Positions 1 to 12,877 of a stretch of 64,000 nt of DNA are shown here, one piece after another. The DNA lies in NCBI RefSeq assembly GCF_000219625.1, contig NC_018216.1, forward strand, positions 806,001-870,000, given 5' to 3'. The notes under the pieces are model-generated. The model ran no database searches. It was not told the origin of the DNA and saw nothing but the letters and a program-made list of their open reading frames with translations. Origin of the DNA: Zymoseptoria tritici IPO323 (taxonomy: Eukaryota; Ascomycota; Dothideomycetes; Mycosphaerellales; Mycosphaerellaceae). The position numbers were made by a program, and so were the translations under genes. The stretch's first letter is position 1. Every line of letters starts with the position of its first letter.

Positions 1-37
1 GCGGGAGATCGGAACCTTTAGAAGTTCCCCCCTTATA
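1..37 (+). repeat. Right end of an LTR (LTR-A family), cut by the window edge
   Basis: These 37 bases match the last bases of the LTR-like repeats ending at 15,954 and 27,149. Relative to the copy at 27,149 the visible change is a CA to TA near the end, a RIP-type change. The rest of this copy lies outside the window. It is probably the left LTR of element A, whose right LTR is at 15,670-15,954. Confidence 0.8.
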
Positions 38-40
38 AGG

Positions 41-174
41 CGAAAGGGAACAAAAGGGAATATATACGCTAAGCCTCGCTTAGGGTAGCCTCGGGTCTAT
101 ATCGGGTCTATATCGGGCCTAGAATAGGCCCGATTTAGGCCCGGAGTAGCGACACCCTAGTTGTTCTATAATAG
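41..174 (-). repeat. Gypsy-B 3' LTR
   Basis: This repeat aligns base for base with 14,012-14,145. Most differences are transitions, for example gcgaca against gcgata. The LTR is short for a Gypsy element. The polypurine tract lies immediately inside it. Confidence 0.8.
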
Positions 175-999
175 TATTCCCCCCTCTCCTAGCGGCCTAT
201 CCTTAGGTCGCAAAAGAAAAAATAGTAAAAAGAAACTTAATAATATCTCGAAACCGACTAATAGGGAAGGAATCGAACCGTAGTATTTTATATATAATCT
301 CCGGTAGGATAGTCTATTTAAGCGCTACTCTAGCTAACTAGGCGCGATAAAATTAGTTTATATATAGAAGCGCGTAATTAGTTAGAGTAAGCAGCCGCGC
401 GTTAGTATATAAATATAGTACCGAACGCCTCCCTAAAACGGAAATCGGTATAAAAAAAAGGAAGCGCTACGAGTTAGTCGAAGACGTACTATTCTCTAGG
501 GGACTTGAACTAAGGGTACTATAAGAGGAAGCTAATAGAAGGAGAAACTATTAAATAGACGCGACGACTACTAGGCTATTAGAACGGAGTTAGTAGTAAT
601 CTAGTTATATATATAGGTAGAAAAAAAGAGGGGGGGGGGGGGGGGGGGGGTAGAGGTCCGGTTTCGTCGTCGTTATAGTTTCCGGTCCTTATAAGGGGAC
701 TAAAGAGGGGTTCGATAGTCTAAATGCTATCCCTAGCCTATATCCGGCGTAGCTTAGGCCTACTAGCTATTATATCTAAGACTCGGACCGAGGAGTCTAA
801 TCGTTAGGTCCTCCCTAGGTACCTATACTATAGTATCGCCTCTTAACTACTATTATATAGTATAAACAGCCCTAAATCCGGTCTCGTAGCTGCCTACCTA
901 ATACCTAAGGCTCGTAATTGTCCGTAAATTCTTCCCGTAACTCCTTATACTCGTAATATATTAGTAAATTCGAGTCCTTAATTATAGGCGTAGTCTATA

Positions 1000-2327
1000 T
1001 ATTCTTATATATAAAACTACGCCGTTCTACTTATTCCTTCCTTCCTTCTTTATTAACCTCCTTCGTTTCCCTATTAATACTACCGTCGACATTATTAAGC
1101 TAGCTCTAGCCTTCCTCCTCGTATCTATCTAAGAAGACTTTCTACGGAGAGTATTTAGTAATAGCTTCTTTCCGTTACCGCCCTTTCCCCGGTACTCCGC
1201 TATACCTCGCCGAGTTTCTACTATTATAAGCTAGTAGGGTTTCGTATATAACTATCCCGGCGGTAGTAGTAGTAGTAGCCGTCCTCCGAGTAGCTTTCCT
1301 ACTATTAATAGCCCTAAGGGCTAGTACCTCGATTAGCGTAATTGTAGCTATAATCGGCGTACTAGCTAGGAGGCTAGTAATAGTCTACCGATATCTCCTT
1401 AGGCTCCGGGGACTATGCCTTAGTCGAATTCTAATAGCTCCCTTACCTAGCGTTTAGGTATATATCCGGTCTAATTCTAGCCTATAACTAAGCTAATATA
1501 GATAGGGCCTCCTATTACCGTTCCTCCGAAGGCGAAGATTCCTATAGGTCTCTATTCTCGTAAGGAGATAGCTATAAGCGACCTTCCGCTTACTCGCGTT
1601 CCTTACCTTCCTCCTTACCTATAGCCTCGCCCTCCGGCTTATATATTGCCCTATATTAACTATATCCGTTGCCTCTAGCCTATTAGCTAATATAACCTCG
1701 CGCCGTAATAGCTCCCTATTACTACCTACTACGATATAAGGGATAATCTAAGTAGTAAGTGCTCGTAGTATATTACTAATAAGTAGACTAATCGCTACTA
1801 CCTCGTACTAGAGGAGGCCTTCCGCGCTATAAACATTCTCGATTACCTATAATATACTATAAAGGATTACCTTTAGTAGAACCCTAGTATTACCGTCGAC
1901 GATACTACTAACGACCCTATAGAGAAGACCGACGCCGCGAAGCGCCTCCTACGCCGGACTAACGTAGTTCGTAACTACGCCGCGAAGCTATACCCTTAGA
2001 TTACGTTCCTAATTAAGGAGGTCTTTATCGCCGGTATAAATGCTCCTACTTACGCGCGTATTCTTACGTTCTTTACTAGGGCTCCCCCCCCTACGCGCAA
2101 GTATAAGGACTTAACTTCTAAGCCTATAGAGGAGTAGTAGATAGCCTACCGTTAGTCTCGTCGTACTAATATAATAGGTAAGAAGACGTAGTTTATAGCT
2201 AGTATAGAGGTATCGTCGTAGTAGCTATTTAATATCGTTACGGACGGGCCCTTCGAGCGTCTTATTATTACGGATATAAGCCCTTATATACTCCGCCTCG
2301 TATACTACGGTTATTCGGCCTTTTAAG
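1000..2327 (+). pseudogene. Coding-like stretch antisense to Gypsy-B pol, RIP-mutated
   Basis: Reading the plus strand with codons starting at 1,082, 1,142 and so on gives a long frame interrupted only by TAG and TAA. The clearest part is 1,745-2,327, which includes a stretch of more than 60 codons from about 1,880 with no stop. The frame is rich in Asp, Glu, Lys and Arg in its second half. I do not recognise the protein. It lies between the pol 3' end (minus strand) and the 3' LTR. It could be an antisense accessory gene of this element or a remnant of another insertion whose borders RIP has erased. A 24-base stretch just downstream (2,434-2,457) is identical to one in Gypsy-D. Confidence 0.5.
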
Positions 2328-2649
2328 GGGCTATTAGTATAGAATAGATATAAGGCGGGGCTCTTTTAGAGGGCATTAGGGTATAATAGATAACGTCGGT
2401 ATAGTATTAAAGACTATAGTAGGGCCTAGCTTATTAGACTCCTTAGTCCGGTTCTTTATTTTTAGCTATAGAGCCTTTTAATTTTTAGCGTAGAGGGTAA
2501 GGTAAAAGTATACGACCTTATCTACGAGTTCTTTTCTTTTTTAGTCGCGTAGGATACCTACCTATAGTAGTATTCGGGCCTATTTCGGGCCTACCTTCGG
2601 CCTATAGCCGGGCTTACTTAATTTTAAACTCTTTAATAAGTTTACTTAC

Positions 2650-5600
2650 TCCTTCTATATTTTCCGCTAATATCTACTTATTATGTTCTAGGGAGTATCC
2701 TAACTATCGTACTAGATATTCCCTTATTTCCCGTATATCGCCCCTTATAGCTAGGATCCCTTCTACCTCCTAGTCGTCTTCCTTATTATCGTTAGGCTCG
2801 AGGGACTATACCGGGGGTAGTTAGTATCCCTCTTAGGCCCGATATAGCTCTAGTAGGAATACGTAGAAGATAGGGTAGAACCGCTTTATCGATAGCGGAA
2901 GGTCGAGGCGGTAGGCTTACGTCCTAATCCGTTCCGTAATACGGAAGGGCCTAAGGAACTTATTATCTAGTTTCTAATAGGGTCGCCTAATCTTAATGTT
3001 CTTTCTTAATAGTAGTACCCTATTACTAACGTTATAGAACTTCTCTACCGTTGTCTTATTATAGTACTTCTTCTAAAGGGTCGCTATATACTCTAGGTAT
3101 TCTTTTACTTTAGTAAACTCTATTACTCTGTTCGCGAGATATTCGCGCGCGGCGTTAGCTAGCAACCTTACTTTAGATGTTAGTCCTTTCGTAGGGAAGT
3201 CCTTTTATAATACGCTATTAATAGCGCCTAAATTAGACCTATAAGCGAGCTTTATTAGGCTAAATCTAGACCTAGAATAGACCTTAGTATTATAGGTATA
3301 AGCCGCTATAGGGAGAAGGATAGCCTAGTCGTCTTAGTCCTAGTTATAGTAGATACGGAGGTAAGCCTCGAGCTACTAGTTTATACGCTTAGTCTAGCCG
3401 TCCGTCTATAGGTAGAACGCCGTACTAAGCCGTTTCTTAATAGAGAGGTAGTAGAGTAGAGCGCTCTAGTATGTACTTATAAAGATTAATCCTCGATCCG
3501 ATACGATATCGTCCGGGGGGCCTATCTTATATATAATTTGATTATAGATTAGGTCTCCTAGGGCGTTAGCGTCGATCGTATCGTTTATAGGGAAGTACTA
3601 GATATACTTAGTAAACCGGTCGACGATAACTAATATAGCGTTATATACCTTACCGTTAAATTCCTTAGATAGTAGTAAGCCGACGATAAAGTCTATCGAT
3701 AGTAACTACTACGGTCTATTAGGAACGGAGAGGGGTTATAGCCGTTTATATAGCTTATAGTACTTTATCTTAGTCCGCTAGTATATATCGTAGGTTCCGG
3801 CGTAGTTATTAATATTGTTTGTAAGCCCCTTCTAATAGTATTTAGAGGCAATAATCTCTTACGTATATTAGCGGCTATAGTAGCCTACGGTAGGGTCGTT
3901 GTAATTCCTTCTAAGGATTTCCCTTCTTAGCGATACCGCATTAGGAACATAGACTTTTCTATCGTACCGTAGGATTCTACTAGAGTCGAACGCCTACCGG
4001 TCGTCCTCTCCTACTAGGTCCGGGTCTAATTCGGGTATACCTAGGGCCTACTTTAGGGCTAAGGCGGCTATACCTAAATTTTGCGCGGTTATTCGACTTC
4101 TTTGTTCCTAAATAAAGGGATCCGCTTACTAGATATCCTTAATTAGATTAACGAACGAGGCCGGTAGCTCCGCCGAGTTTACTATCTTCCCCTCCGCCGT
4201 AGTAGTAACGAGGTAGTATAGAATATATATAGCGCTTCTAATTAAGGTATCGTCCTCGATACTATAAACTACGTATATACTCTATTTACGTATCGAGAAT
4301 CGTGTTTCTTCTAACGCGTTAGGCGCGTAGCCCTCCGGGCTATCTATTCCTTCCCTAGGCTCCTATACCGATATAACTATAGGGCTATTACTAGCCTTAT
4401 ATAGGTCTAAAGTAGAGCCGTCCGGGAATAGCGTTCTTAGCGACTATTAAAGGATAGGGAGGGCCCCTTATAGCTCGTCTTCCTTTACGCCTTCCTTAAA
4501 GCCTATAAAGTAGTTAGAGCGGCGTAATAAGCTATCTATAGGATTTAATTTCCCTAGCTTATATTTAATAACGAAGTCGTACGTAGCGAGGGTCTCGGCG
4601 ATACGAGCCTTACGCCCGTTAAGTATCTTCGTTATTATAAAGTAGCGTAGGTTATAGTAGTTAGTTATTACCTATATTAGATAGGTAGCGCCCTTTAAGT
4701 AATACTACTATATCTTAAAACACTCCGATATCGCTATTAATTCCTTATCTAGTATATAGTACCGGATCTTTAGTCCTACCTAGCTCTTAGAATAATAAGC
4801 TACCGGGTGCTAGTAGCGGTTACCGTTAGTATTCTCTTTTAGCTAGAGGAGGATACCGGAGTAGGCGGCATCTAATATATTTATAATAACTATAATCGGG
4901 AGGGATAGATCGAAGTACTAAAGTAGAGGTACGTCTATAAAGGCCTGTTTTAGGTCTAAAAACGCTCTATTAGAGGTCTTATTCTACTCGAAGGGTCTAC
5001 GGACTACCTACTTCTTCCCTCGTTTCCTCTTATCTATAACCTAGCTACCGGATAGTATATTATTTAGGGGCCTCGCGATCTTCGAGTACCTATATATAAA
5101 CCTCCTATAGAAGTTTACGAACCCTAAGAATACCTATACGTCCCTATAGGACTTCGGTGTAGGCTATTTATAGATAGCCTCGATCCTCTTTTAGTCTATA
5201 ACTATACCTCCTAGTATAATAATAAACCCTAAGAACTCGACGCGATCCGTATAGAACTTACACTTTATAGATTTTATATATAGCTTCTACTCCTCTAGTC
5301 GCTTAAGGACTTATTTAACGTATCGGTAGTATTCCTCCTCGTTCTTCGAGTAGATAAGTATATTATCTAGGTATACTATATAGATAGTGTCGATAAGCCC
5401 TATAAGGGCCTTATTAATATACGCTTAGAACGTCGCTAGCGTATTAGCTAGCCTAAATAGTATAACTAGGTACTCGAATAAGCCGTACCTTATTTTAAAC
5501 GCTATCTTCTACTCGTCTCCCTCCTTAATCCTTATCCTATAGTAGGCGTCCCTTAGGTCTAATTTAGAGAAGATTCGGGCCTAACTTAGGCGATCTAGTA

Positions 5601-7269
5601 TCTCGCTAATAAGGGGGAGAGGGTATCGGTTCTTAATAGTAACTCGGTTTAATCCCCTATAGTTAATATATAGCCTTATCTTACCGTCCTTTTTAGGGAC
5701 GAATAGAATAGGCGCCCCGTATAGGCTCTTACTAGGCCTAATCTAGCCCTTCTTTAAGGCCTTATTAATGTACTCGCGTAGGATAACTAGCTCCTTCTAT
5801 AAGAGGTTATATATCGGCATTTAGGGGGGTATCTTCCCCTCCTTAATATTAATTATATAGTTATACTAGCTATTACGGGCTATAATACCGGCGAGCTCCT
5901 TACTAAATACGTCGTAGTCGTAGTATTCGGGAGGGACGCGGTTAAGGTCCGCTTATTCTACCGCGGCGACGGTAAGTATAGTCCGATAGACCTATTTCGG
6001 TAGTTCGCTTAGCTCTAGTTTATCCTTATATATATCGCGGTAGCGTTCGTAGTACGATAGCGCTACGATCTAGTATTCGTATTACTTATTTAGGTCTACT
6101 TCCGTTAGGTCGCGGTCCCTATCGATATAAATCGCTATAGGTTCTATAATAGCGCTATCTAGGGTATTAATGTCTACTATTTTAGGGATAATGTCGGCGT
6201 CTTCCTTATCCTTCTATACTACCGATCCGACTAGGAACTATCCTTCCTATTCGAATATAGCCTCTCTACTAAAGATAGCGTATAGTACTATACTAGTAGG
6301 ATAGTCTCTTTAGGGCTAGCTCTCGTCCTCTTCTTCTACGTCGTCGCTATCGTCGTCGGCTATAGCCTATATAAATCTCCCCGACCGGAAATAGATAAGA
6401 GGGTTAGATACGAGAATCTAGTCCTATCTAAGTACTATATCGTATCCGGTAAAGGTAGCTACCTAGAAGGTCTAGTTTATACCTCTTTTAGCCCCTTTCG
6501 AGTCCTTTACTAGTACTATTAGGTTGTAGCCCTTATAGACCGTTATCTAATAGTCGTTTAAGAACTTAACCTTCGGTACCGGGGCTCTATTACTCGGAAG
6601 CTAAAGTAATTAGACCTTATATTAGGAGATAAGGTTAATCTAAGCGCTATAGTCGACTAATGCCGTTAGCGTCTAGAGCCTACCGTCGCTATCGCGGATC
6701 TAGACGTTAATAGCTAGTCTCCTCTCCTTCCCTTTTATTTTTAGCCCTAGCTTAAGGGAGCTAAGTTATATAACGATAACTTTAACTAGGGCTACTCTTT
6801 TACCTCCCCGATATGCCCCGCTAGTATACGATTAACGCCGGAAGTAGATATATTATTTATATAGTAGGCGAAGTTTCCGCGGCTACTCCTCTAGCCTAGT
6901 CGACCTCCGCCCCGACCCTTCGGGGTCTAGGACGGATTCGTAGCTATAGTAGGGCCGGAAGGAGGCTATTCCGGGTCCTTCCTTAGTTTAGTATCGCGAG
7001 CCCTAGGGCGTCCTTTTAGAAAATAGACGTTCTTATAGATCGATGCGATATCTATAAGTTCTACTATATTATACGTACTAGCGAGCTTCTCGTTCTTATT
7101 AATCTCTTTCTAAAGGTCCTCTAATAGCTTAGAGTAGTAGAAACTCTTCTAGTTCTATCTATCTTTCTTATTTATTATTAGTACTACGTCTATACGAGCC
7201 TCGAGCCCTTATATATATATATATAGAAGTTACCTATAGACTAGTTATTAAGCTATTTATAGTACTAAT
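2650..7269 (-). pseudogene. Gypsy-B pol remnant (protease, reverse transcriptase, RNase H, integrase)
   Basis: On the minus strand the reverse transcriptase is clear around 5,560-5,760, with the family's [14 protein letters not shown] and [13 protein letters not shown] signatures. The catalytic YxDD box near 5,352-5,395 reads YLDN, because one Asp codon GAT has become AAT, a RIP-type change. The integrase core is near 3,580-3,640 (VIVDRFTKYI). The frame carries many TAG/TAA codons. Gag and the LINE lie upstream at higher coordinates. The copy cannot encode an active polymerase. Confidence 0.8.
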
Positions 7270-7281
7270 ATTAGGTCGCTA
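7270..7281. repeat. Left target-site duplication of the LINE (12 bp)
   Basis: The 12 bases attaggtcgcta occur here and again at 12,866-12,877, bracketing the LINE. Long, variable TSDs are typical of target-primed reverse transcription. Confidence 0.9.
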
Positions 7282-8252
7282 CATACATCGCATTCCATCG
7301 ACATCCGCACTTCCATTGCACACCCAATATTGACCCGATCATCACCAAACACGCACTATTCGAAAGCCCTTATTAAGGCCGTTCTAACGAACCCGCATTC
7401 ACCCCGCTGCCCTTAAAACCTACGCCGCTACTAGAGTTTAAAGATTTACCTTGTTGCCCCCTTTAGGGTGCAAATTTGGACCCTAAACTCCGGGATTTGG
7501 CCCCTACCTCCGAAACCTTATTCCGACCTTACCTCCCCTATACTCGAAATATTTCCTGTTTAGGGTATTGCATAAGGAAGGTTCACAACCTATACTACAA
7601 CACTTTAACACACCACAACACAACTAATACGCCGCTAATTCGGACGCCGTGTAGCCTGTTTAAAAGCCCTCGACGAGAGCTTTTATTCTAGCTATTAAAC
7701 GCCTAATTTGGTCGAATTTTGAAAGAGCTAAAGGCTAAACAAGAGCAGTGTTCCTAGGACACACAAATATACATATATACTTAGTTCTCTTTACACTAGA
7801 GTTACCTGTTGTCCTACGCCGCCGAGAGAGGAAGCTAAAGGAGCAGTGTAGTTTAGTAAGGACGAATTTGCACCTCTAGGGATTAGAGTAGTAGTACTAG
7901 CTGTATAGCTAGATACTTTATATAGAGTATAGGCCTACCTTTCCCTAGAGACAAAGGTTATCCCGAACCTACTACGGCTACCCGCAGAACGCCTCTAAAG
8001 CCTACTATAAAGACGTACGTTGCTGCAGGCTAGAGTACTTCCTAGAAGTAGAGGTATATTTATATATCTCTTCTCTCCTCTTTAAAGTATACCTTCTCCT
8101 ATACTCCTACTTTGTATAGTAGGGAGAAGAGTGCCCTAGTATCGTAAGTAGGCTAGGACCCGAACGCGATTAGAAATAGAGACGAACAAGCAGCCCTCTC
8201 GGTGTAAGACTACTAAGCCTCTTTTTAAATAACAAATAATAATAACAAGACA

Positions 8253-9425
8253 ATGTCTACCGAGACGGAAATAACAGATGCAAGTACAGCCCCTTAGACT
8301 CTAAAAGCTACGGCTAGAGGGGACGAGGAAGTTACGTTTAAGTCTCTTAAAACCCTACCGTCGCCGAAGGAACTACTAAAAAGAACCGGCATTCCTTTCC
8401 TACCTAGGAAAAGGCAAAACCCCTTTAAATTTAGTAGCTCCCCGACTCGCAGCCCTTCTCTCGGAAAGAAACAAACACTCTCTTACACGCCCGCGAACGA
8501 GAAGATCCTACAAGCCCGACAGCTACTAGTCGAAGCGGCGGGGGATCTAGTCGGGTTTCTAGGAGAACAAACCTAGGTTCTTGACCTTCTCGAAGTCTTT
8601 CGGCACTTTACCGAGTATACAGACTTTAGGACAACGTCCCAAATCCTCGTAAAGTAAGTCTCGAACCTAGAAATAACAACAAAGAAACTAGCAGTACAGG
8701 CGAAGAAGCCTACTTTCGCAGACGTTATTAAGGGAGACAGCGGATCCGCTACCTCTACCTCTACCTCCTCGACAATAAAGACAACATAACAACAACAACA
8801 ACAACAATAACAACAATAGTAGACGACCGTCTCCCGAAGGGCTAGTAAGCCGAAAGAACAAGTAGAACCGATGCCTCTTATCCTTGTACTAAAGGATAAA
8901 GAGAAGGAACTCGACTAGATCGCAACCCGAGACAAAATTAACGACGCTCTTAAAGGCGAAGACTAAGAGCTAGCTATCCTTACGATAAAGAAATTAGTTC
9001 GGGGTAATATTGTCCTAAACTTTGTAATAGAGAAAGCCCGCTAATAAACGATTAATAGCCTTACTAAGGTTACCGATATCGTAGGCGAGGTACAGGTAAT
9101 AGAGGACTCTCTCTAGCATAAGGTTGTAGTCTACGGCGTCTCGACCGCGAACTTTAATACGCTAACAGGCCTATAGGACATTTAACGAGAAATTAAGACC
9201 TTTAATAGAGGTCTTAAACTCGCAGGCACCCCGATTTGGCTAACAAACGAAGAGAGAAGAAGGACTCTTACTAGGGCGACAGTTCTAGTAGGTTTTGCTA
9301 CCGAAGAGGAGGCAAAAAGGGCTATTTAAAACTGTCTATACGTAGGCGCGGACAGCCTAAGAGTCGAGAAGGCGAAGGATCGTATATAACAGAAAGGGAG
9401 GCCCCTAGAACGTTCTACATATTAG
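8253..9425 (+). pseudogene. LINE ORF1 remnant
   Basis: The frame opens with ATG at 8,253 and runs to a TAG at 9,423-9,425, with several internal TAG/TAA codons. A CAA-repeat encodes a polyglutamine stretch near 8,790-8,815. The N-terminal half is rich in Pro, Ser and Lys, the rest is charged. ORF1 proteins of Tad1 LINEs bind the element's own RNA; here that role is inferred from position only. ORF2 starts within a few bases of the ORF1 stop. Confidence 0.7.
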
Positions 9426-12400
9426 AATACTCTCTACGGATTTTCTACGTTAATCTTAACTAATCTATCGAGGCTATAGAGTCTACCTTAGACGTCGCGG
9501 TTAAGCAGAAAGCCGACCTTCTACTAGTCTAGGAACTGTGGACTATAGAAGACCTAATAACAGGCTATAAAGAGACAAGATCTATCGCACACCGGGATTA
9601 CAACTAGCTATTCCTAACGACTACGGATTCGACGATCCGGCTAAGAACAATGCTATATATTAGTATAAGACTTAATGTTAATATCTCTCCTATTTTATTA
9701 GACGATAGCGACATACTTTCCTTTGTTATTTTAGATAAGAAGGGCAACAAGATCTAGATAGTTAATCTCTATAACGAGAAGGACCTTTAGGATACCGAGA
9801 ACCTGTAAAACCGATAAATAATAGAGAGAAGCCTCTACTCTCTACGCAACACGTTCCTTCCAAACACTCTACTAGTAGGAGACTTTAACCTTAGACACCC
9901 GTCCTAGGATCCGAGGGGAAAGGATACTACTAGTGCCCGCGAATTTATAGAGTAGATAGAAGACTAGGGCTTTACTCTACGTAATACGATAGGTGTCGGG
10001 ACCTTCTATAGGCCGCACCTAGACGTAGAGTCGGTCCTAGACCTTACGTTTACAAGAGGATCCTTATCTACGAAAGAAATTAACTAGAGAACGATTCCGA
10101 CAGGCTTAGACTATAAGGCTATATCTATAGACCTTATTAGCGCGTAAGATCGAGCCTAATAGAAGAAAGTAGTTCTAGATATAGCTTCCGCGGATTAGGA
10201 ACTGTTTATAGATCTCCTAATAAGTAAGGCGACGTCTATTAACTATACGAACTCCCTCGATAACATCGTAGACTCCTTTACCTCGTATATTACCGAATCG
10301 ATGCGGGGAGCAATCCTAGAGAAAGTAGTACACGCCTGCGCAAAACCTTAGTAGAATAGAGAGCTACGTACGCTACGCCGTACAATGTCTAGAACATATA
10401 GACAGACCTTTACCTACGGACGTACGCCGACGCTAGACGAGAAAGAGGCGTATACGAAAGTAAGAAACGAGTACTTCTAAGCTATTAAAACAGCTAAGAA
10501 GAACTACTAGAACGCTTTCCTTAAAAAAGAAGACTCGAAATCTATCTTTAAAGCTATGTCCTATACTAGGAATAGCAGCCGAAGACAGATACCTACGATA
10601 AATAACGAAGATTCTTTTAAGGGGAAATATAAGGCCTTCTCCGAAGCCTTATTTCCGCGCCCTCCTACCGAGGAACCTCTACCTAGCCGTTAGGAAGCGT
10701 ATACAGCTGGGGATTAGGGCTAGACTACGCTAACCGAAGAGGAACTCGCTACCGCCTATAGTACGAAGATAGTAAAAGGAAAAACGCCGGGCCTAGACGG
10801 TATTACGCAAGCTATTATTAGTAAAGCGTACGGCGCTATTCCTATTACCTTTCTACGTATATATAGTAGGCTACTCGACGAAGGACACTACCCCCGATAC
10901 TAGAAAGTTGCGACAGGCGCAGTTCTAGCAAAGCCGGGAAAACCCTAAAGCCTACTAAGTTATCTCTCTCCTAAACTATCTTAGTAAGATTAGCAAGAGA
11001 ATACTCGCAAAACGCCTAGGGATTATCGTAGAGACGAAGCCCCTTCTATACGACTCGCAGTTAGGAGGGCGAAAGAAGAAATCGGCTATCGATACGGTGC
11101 TTCTCTTAACGAACGAAATCGAGGAGAATCGAAGAAAGAAAAAGAAGACTTCGGTTATCTTCCTCGACGTAAAAGGAGCATACGACTACGTTACAAAGAA
11201 CCGACTGTTAAGAATAATAATCTAGTTAAGGCTTCCGCACAGCCTTATACGTTAGGTTTAGTCGTTTATAAGTAATAGACGCCTACAAATAGCATTCGAC
11301 GGACAGATACAGGAATTCCAGGACGTAGAGATCGGCGTTCCGCAAGGCAGCCCAATGTCTCCTATCCTCTTTCTTATCTATACGCGCGACATATTCTTCT
11401 CGCTATAAGGAGTTACTCCTAGTTCCTACGTCGACGACATTAGACTATCTACCTCGTCTACGTCCCTTAAGAAGAACTCTAAGGTACTAGAACGTAAGGC
11501 AAGAAGGCTAATAGACCTAGGAAAGAAGAACTCGATTACTTTCGACCTAGCAAAGACAGACCTAGTATACTTCTCGAAAGGGAAAGGGTCCGATTGCCCG
11601 GTAATTCTTCTAAACGGCGATATTGTTCGCCCGGCAAAGAAAGCGATAAGGTAGCTTAGGATTTAGCTAGACGCCGGTCTTACCTTTAAGGAGCATATTG
11701 CAATAAGATTAGCATAAGCATAAGCGGTATTCTATTAATTAGAAAGACTAGCAAATACCGAACGCAGTCTATCTTCTATATCGTTAAGAAAGATCTACCT
11801 AGCCTGCGTTACTATAATAGCAGACTACGGGGCCCCGGTTTAGTAGCGGTCGAAAAAGAGTATAAAACCTCTAGTATCTCTATAAAGTAAAGCTTGTAGA
11901 AAGATCCTAGGCGTTTTCCGTACCGCCCTAAACGTCCTGTCCGAAGTAGAGTCAAATCTCTTCCCCCCGAATCTACGCCTAGAGAGACAGTTAATTTTAT
12001 ACTCTCTACGCGTAGCAAAGCTACCCGAAAACTACCCTATAAGACTCGCTATCTAAAGCGCGCCTTCGGATACGCGAGAAGTCCGATACGAGGACTCGAG
12101 AGAGATACTTCCGCAAAAACGACAGAGAACACAGATATAACTACTCTATTATCGACTCTAACAATATAAGCATTTCGTAGAATACGAGAGGGCTAACTAC
12201 GCAAAAGACGATCTCTTTAGCGTCTGGAAAACCCGATACGAAATAGTAAGACAACGGGAGATTAATAAGGTACCTAGGAATACAAATAGCTACCTTAGTC
12301 GATTTCTATAGAGCTCGCTAGGAAAACATAGAATAGGAGGAAGACGCGCTTTAACTAGTGCCTTCTATACTATCCTATTAGGACACGGATATCTAAAGTC

Positions 12401-12650
12401 CTATCTCTATCGCTTTAGACATATAACGACGCTAGACTGCCCTTGCGGACGACGAGAAATAGCAGAACACCTCGTATATAGCTACCTTATCTACGATATA
12501 TTTAGGCTACTACCGCTACGATAAGCATAATCTCTACTAGAAATAGTAGAAGATAAGGAACTCCGGAAACACCTTACTACTTTTCTCTCGGATATAAAGA
12601 TTGCTTCTAGGTCCTAGCACCTAGCAAGAGGCGAAGACGAGACCGTCTAG
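9422..12650 (+). pseudogene. LINE ORF2 remnant: endonuclease and reverse transcriptase
   Basis: The endonuclease domain is near 9,425-10,150, with the GDFNLRHP motif at about 9,879-9,902. The reverse transcriptase follows, with a PGLDGIT motif near 10,790 and an intact YVDD catalytic box at 11,427-11,438. A C-terminal CPCGRREIAEH motif lies near 12,437. This order is the standard one for LINE ORF2. Stops are TAG/TAA where Gln or Trp is expected, and at least one frame change occurs around 10,950-11,400. The copy is inactive but well enough preserved to assign the family. Confidence 0.8.
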
Positions 12651-12865
12651 CCTACACTCCTTTTACTTTTCCTTATTTGTCTTTCTTTAAAGTCCTTCGA
12701 TACTAGCTTACTACTATCCTAGGCACGGGTCTTTCCCTAAGGTTAAGAGATACGAGAGAACAACGATTGTACATAGATAGACTACTGTCGCGAGACAGCC
12801 GTCCTACATAGTTATAGACTCCTATAGGACGTAAATGGAACAAACAAACAACAAACAAACAAACA

Positions 12866-12877
12866 ATTAGGTCGCTA
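12866..12877. repeat. Right target-site duplication of the LINE (12 bp)
   Basis: This stretch is identical to 7,270-7,281. Gypsy-B gag sequence resumes right after it. Confidence 0.9.

Larger units (their letters stand above)
7282..12865 (+). mobile_element. Full-length Tad1-like LINE inserted in Gypsy-B gag
   Basis: The 5.6-kb insertion is bounded by a 12-bp TSD and ends in a (CAAA)n-type tail (about 12,838-12,865). It holds a 5' leader of roughly 970 bp, ORF1, and ORF2 with apurinic endonuclease and reverse transcriptase domains. The two-ORF layout and the C-terminal CCHC-like motif suit the Tad1 clade known from ascomycetes. RIP is partial: CA is still common on the plus strand while TG is scarce, and both ORFs carry TAG/TAA codons. 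The 3' tail (about 12,660-12,865) resembles the end of the element at 16,682-17,457. Confidence 0.9.

Noticed and set aside
631..650. Poly-G run as a telomere or centromere mark
   Set aside because: It is a single homopolymer inside a retrotransposon, not a telomeric repeat.
7476..7691. 71-codon open frame in the LINE leader
   Set aside because: It lies before ORF1 in the 5' leader, with no motif.
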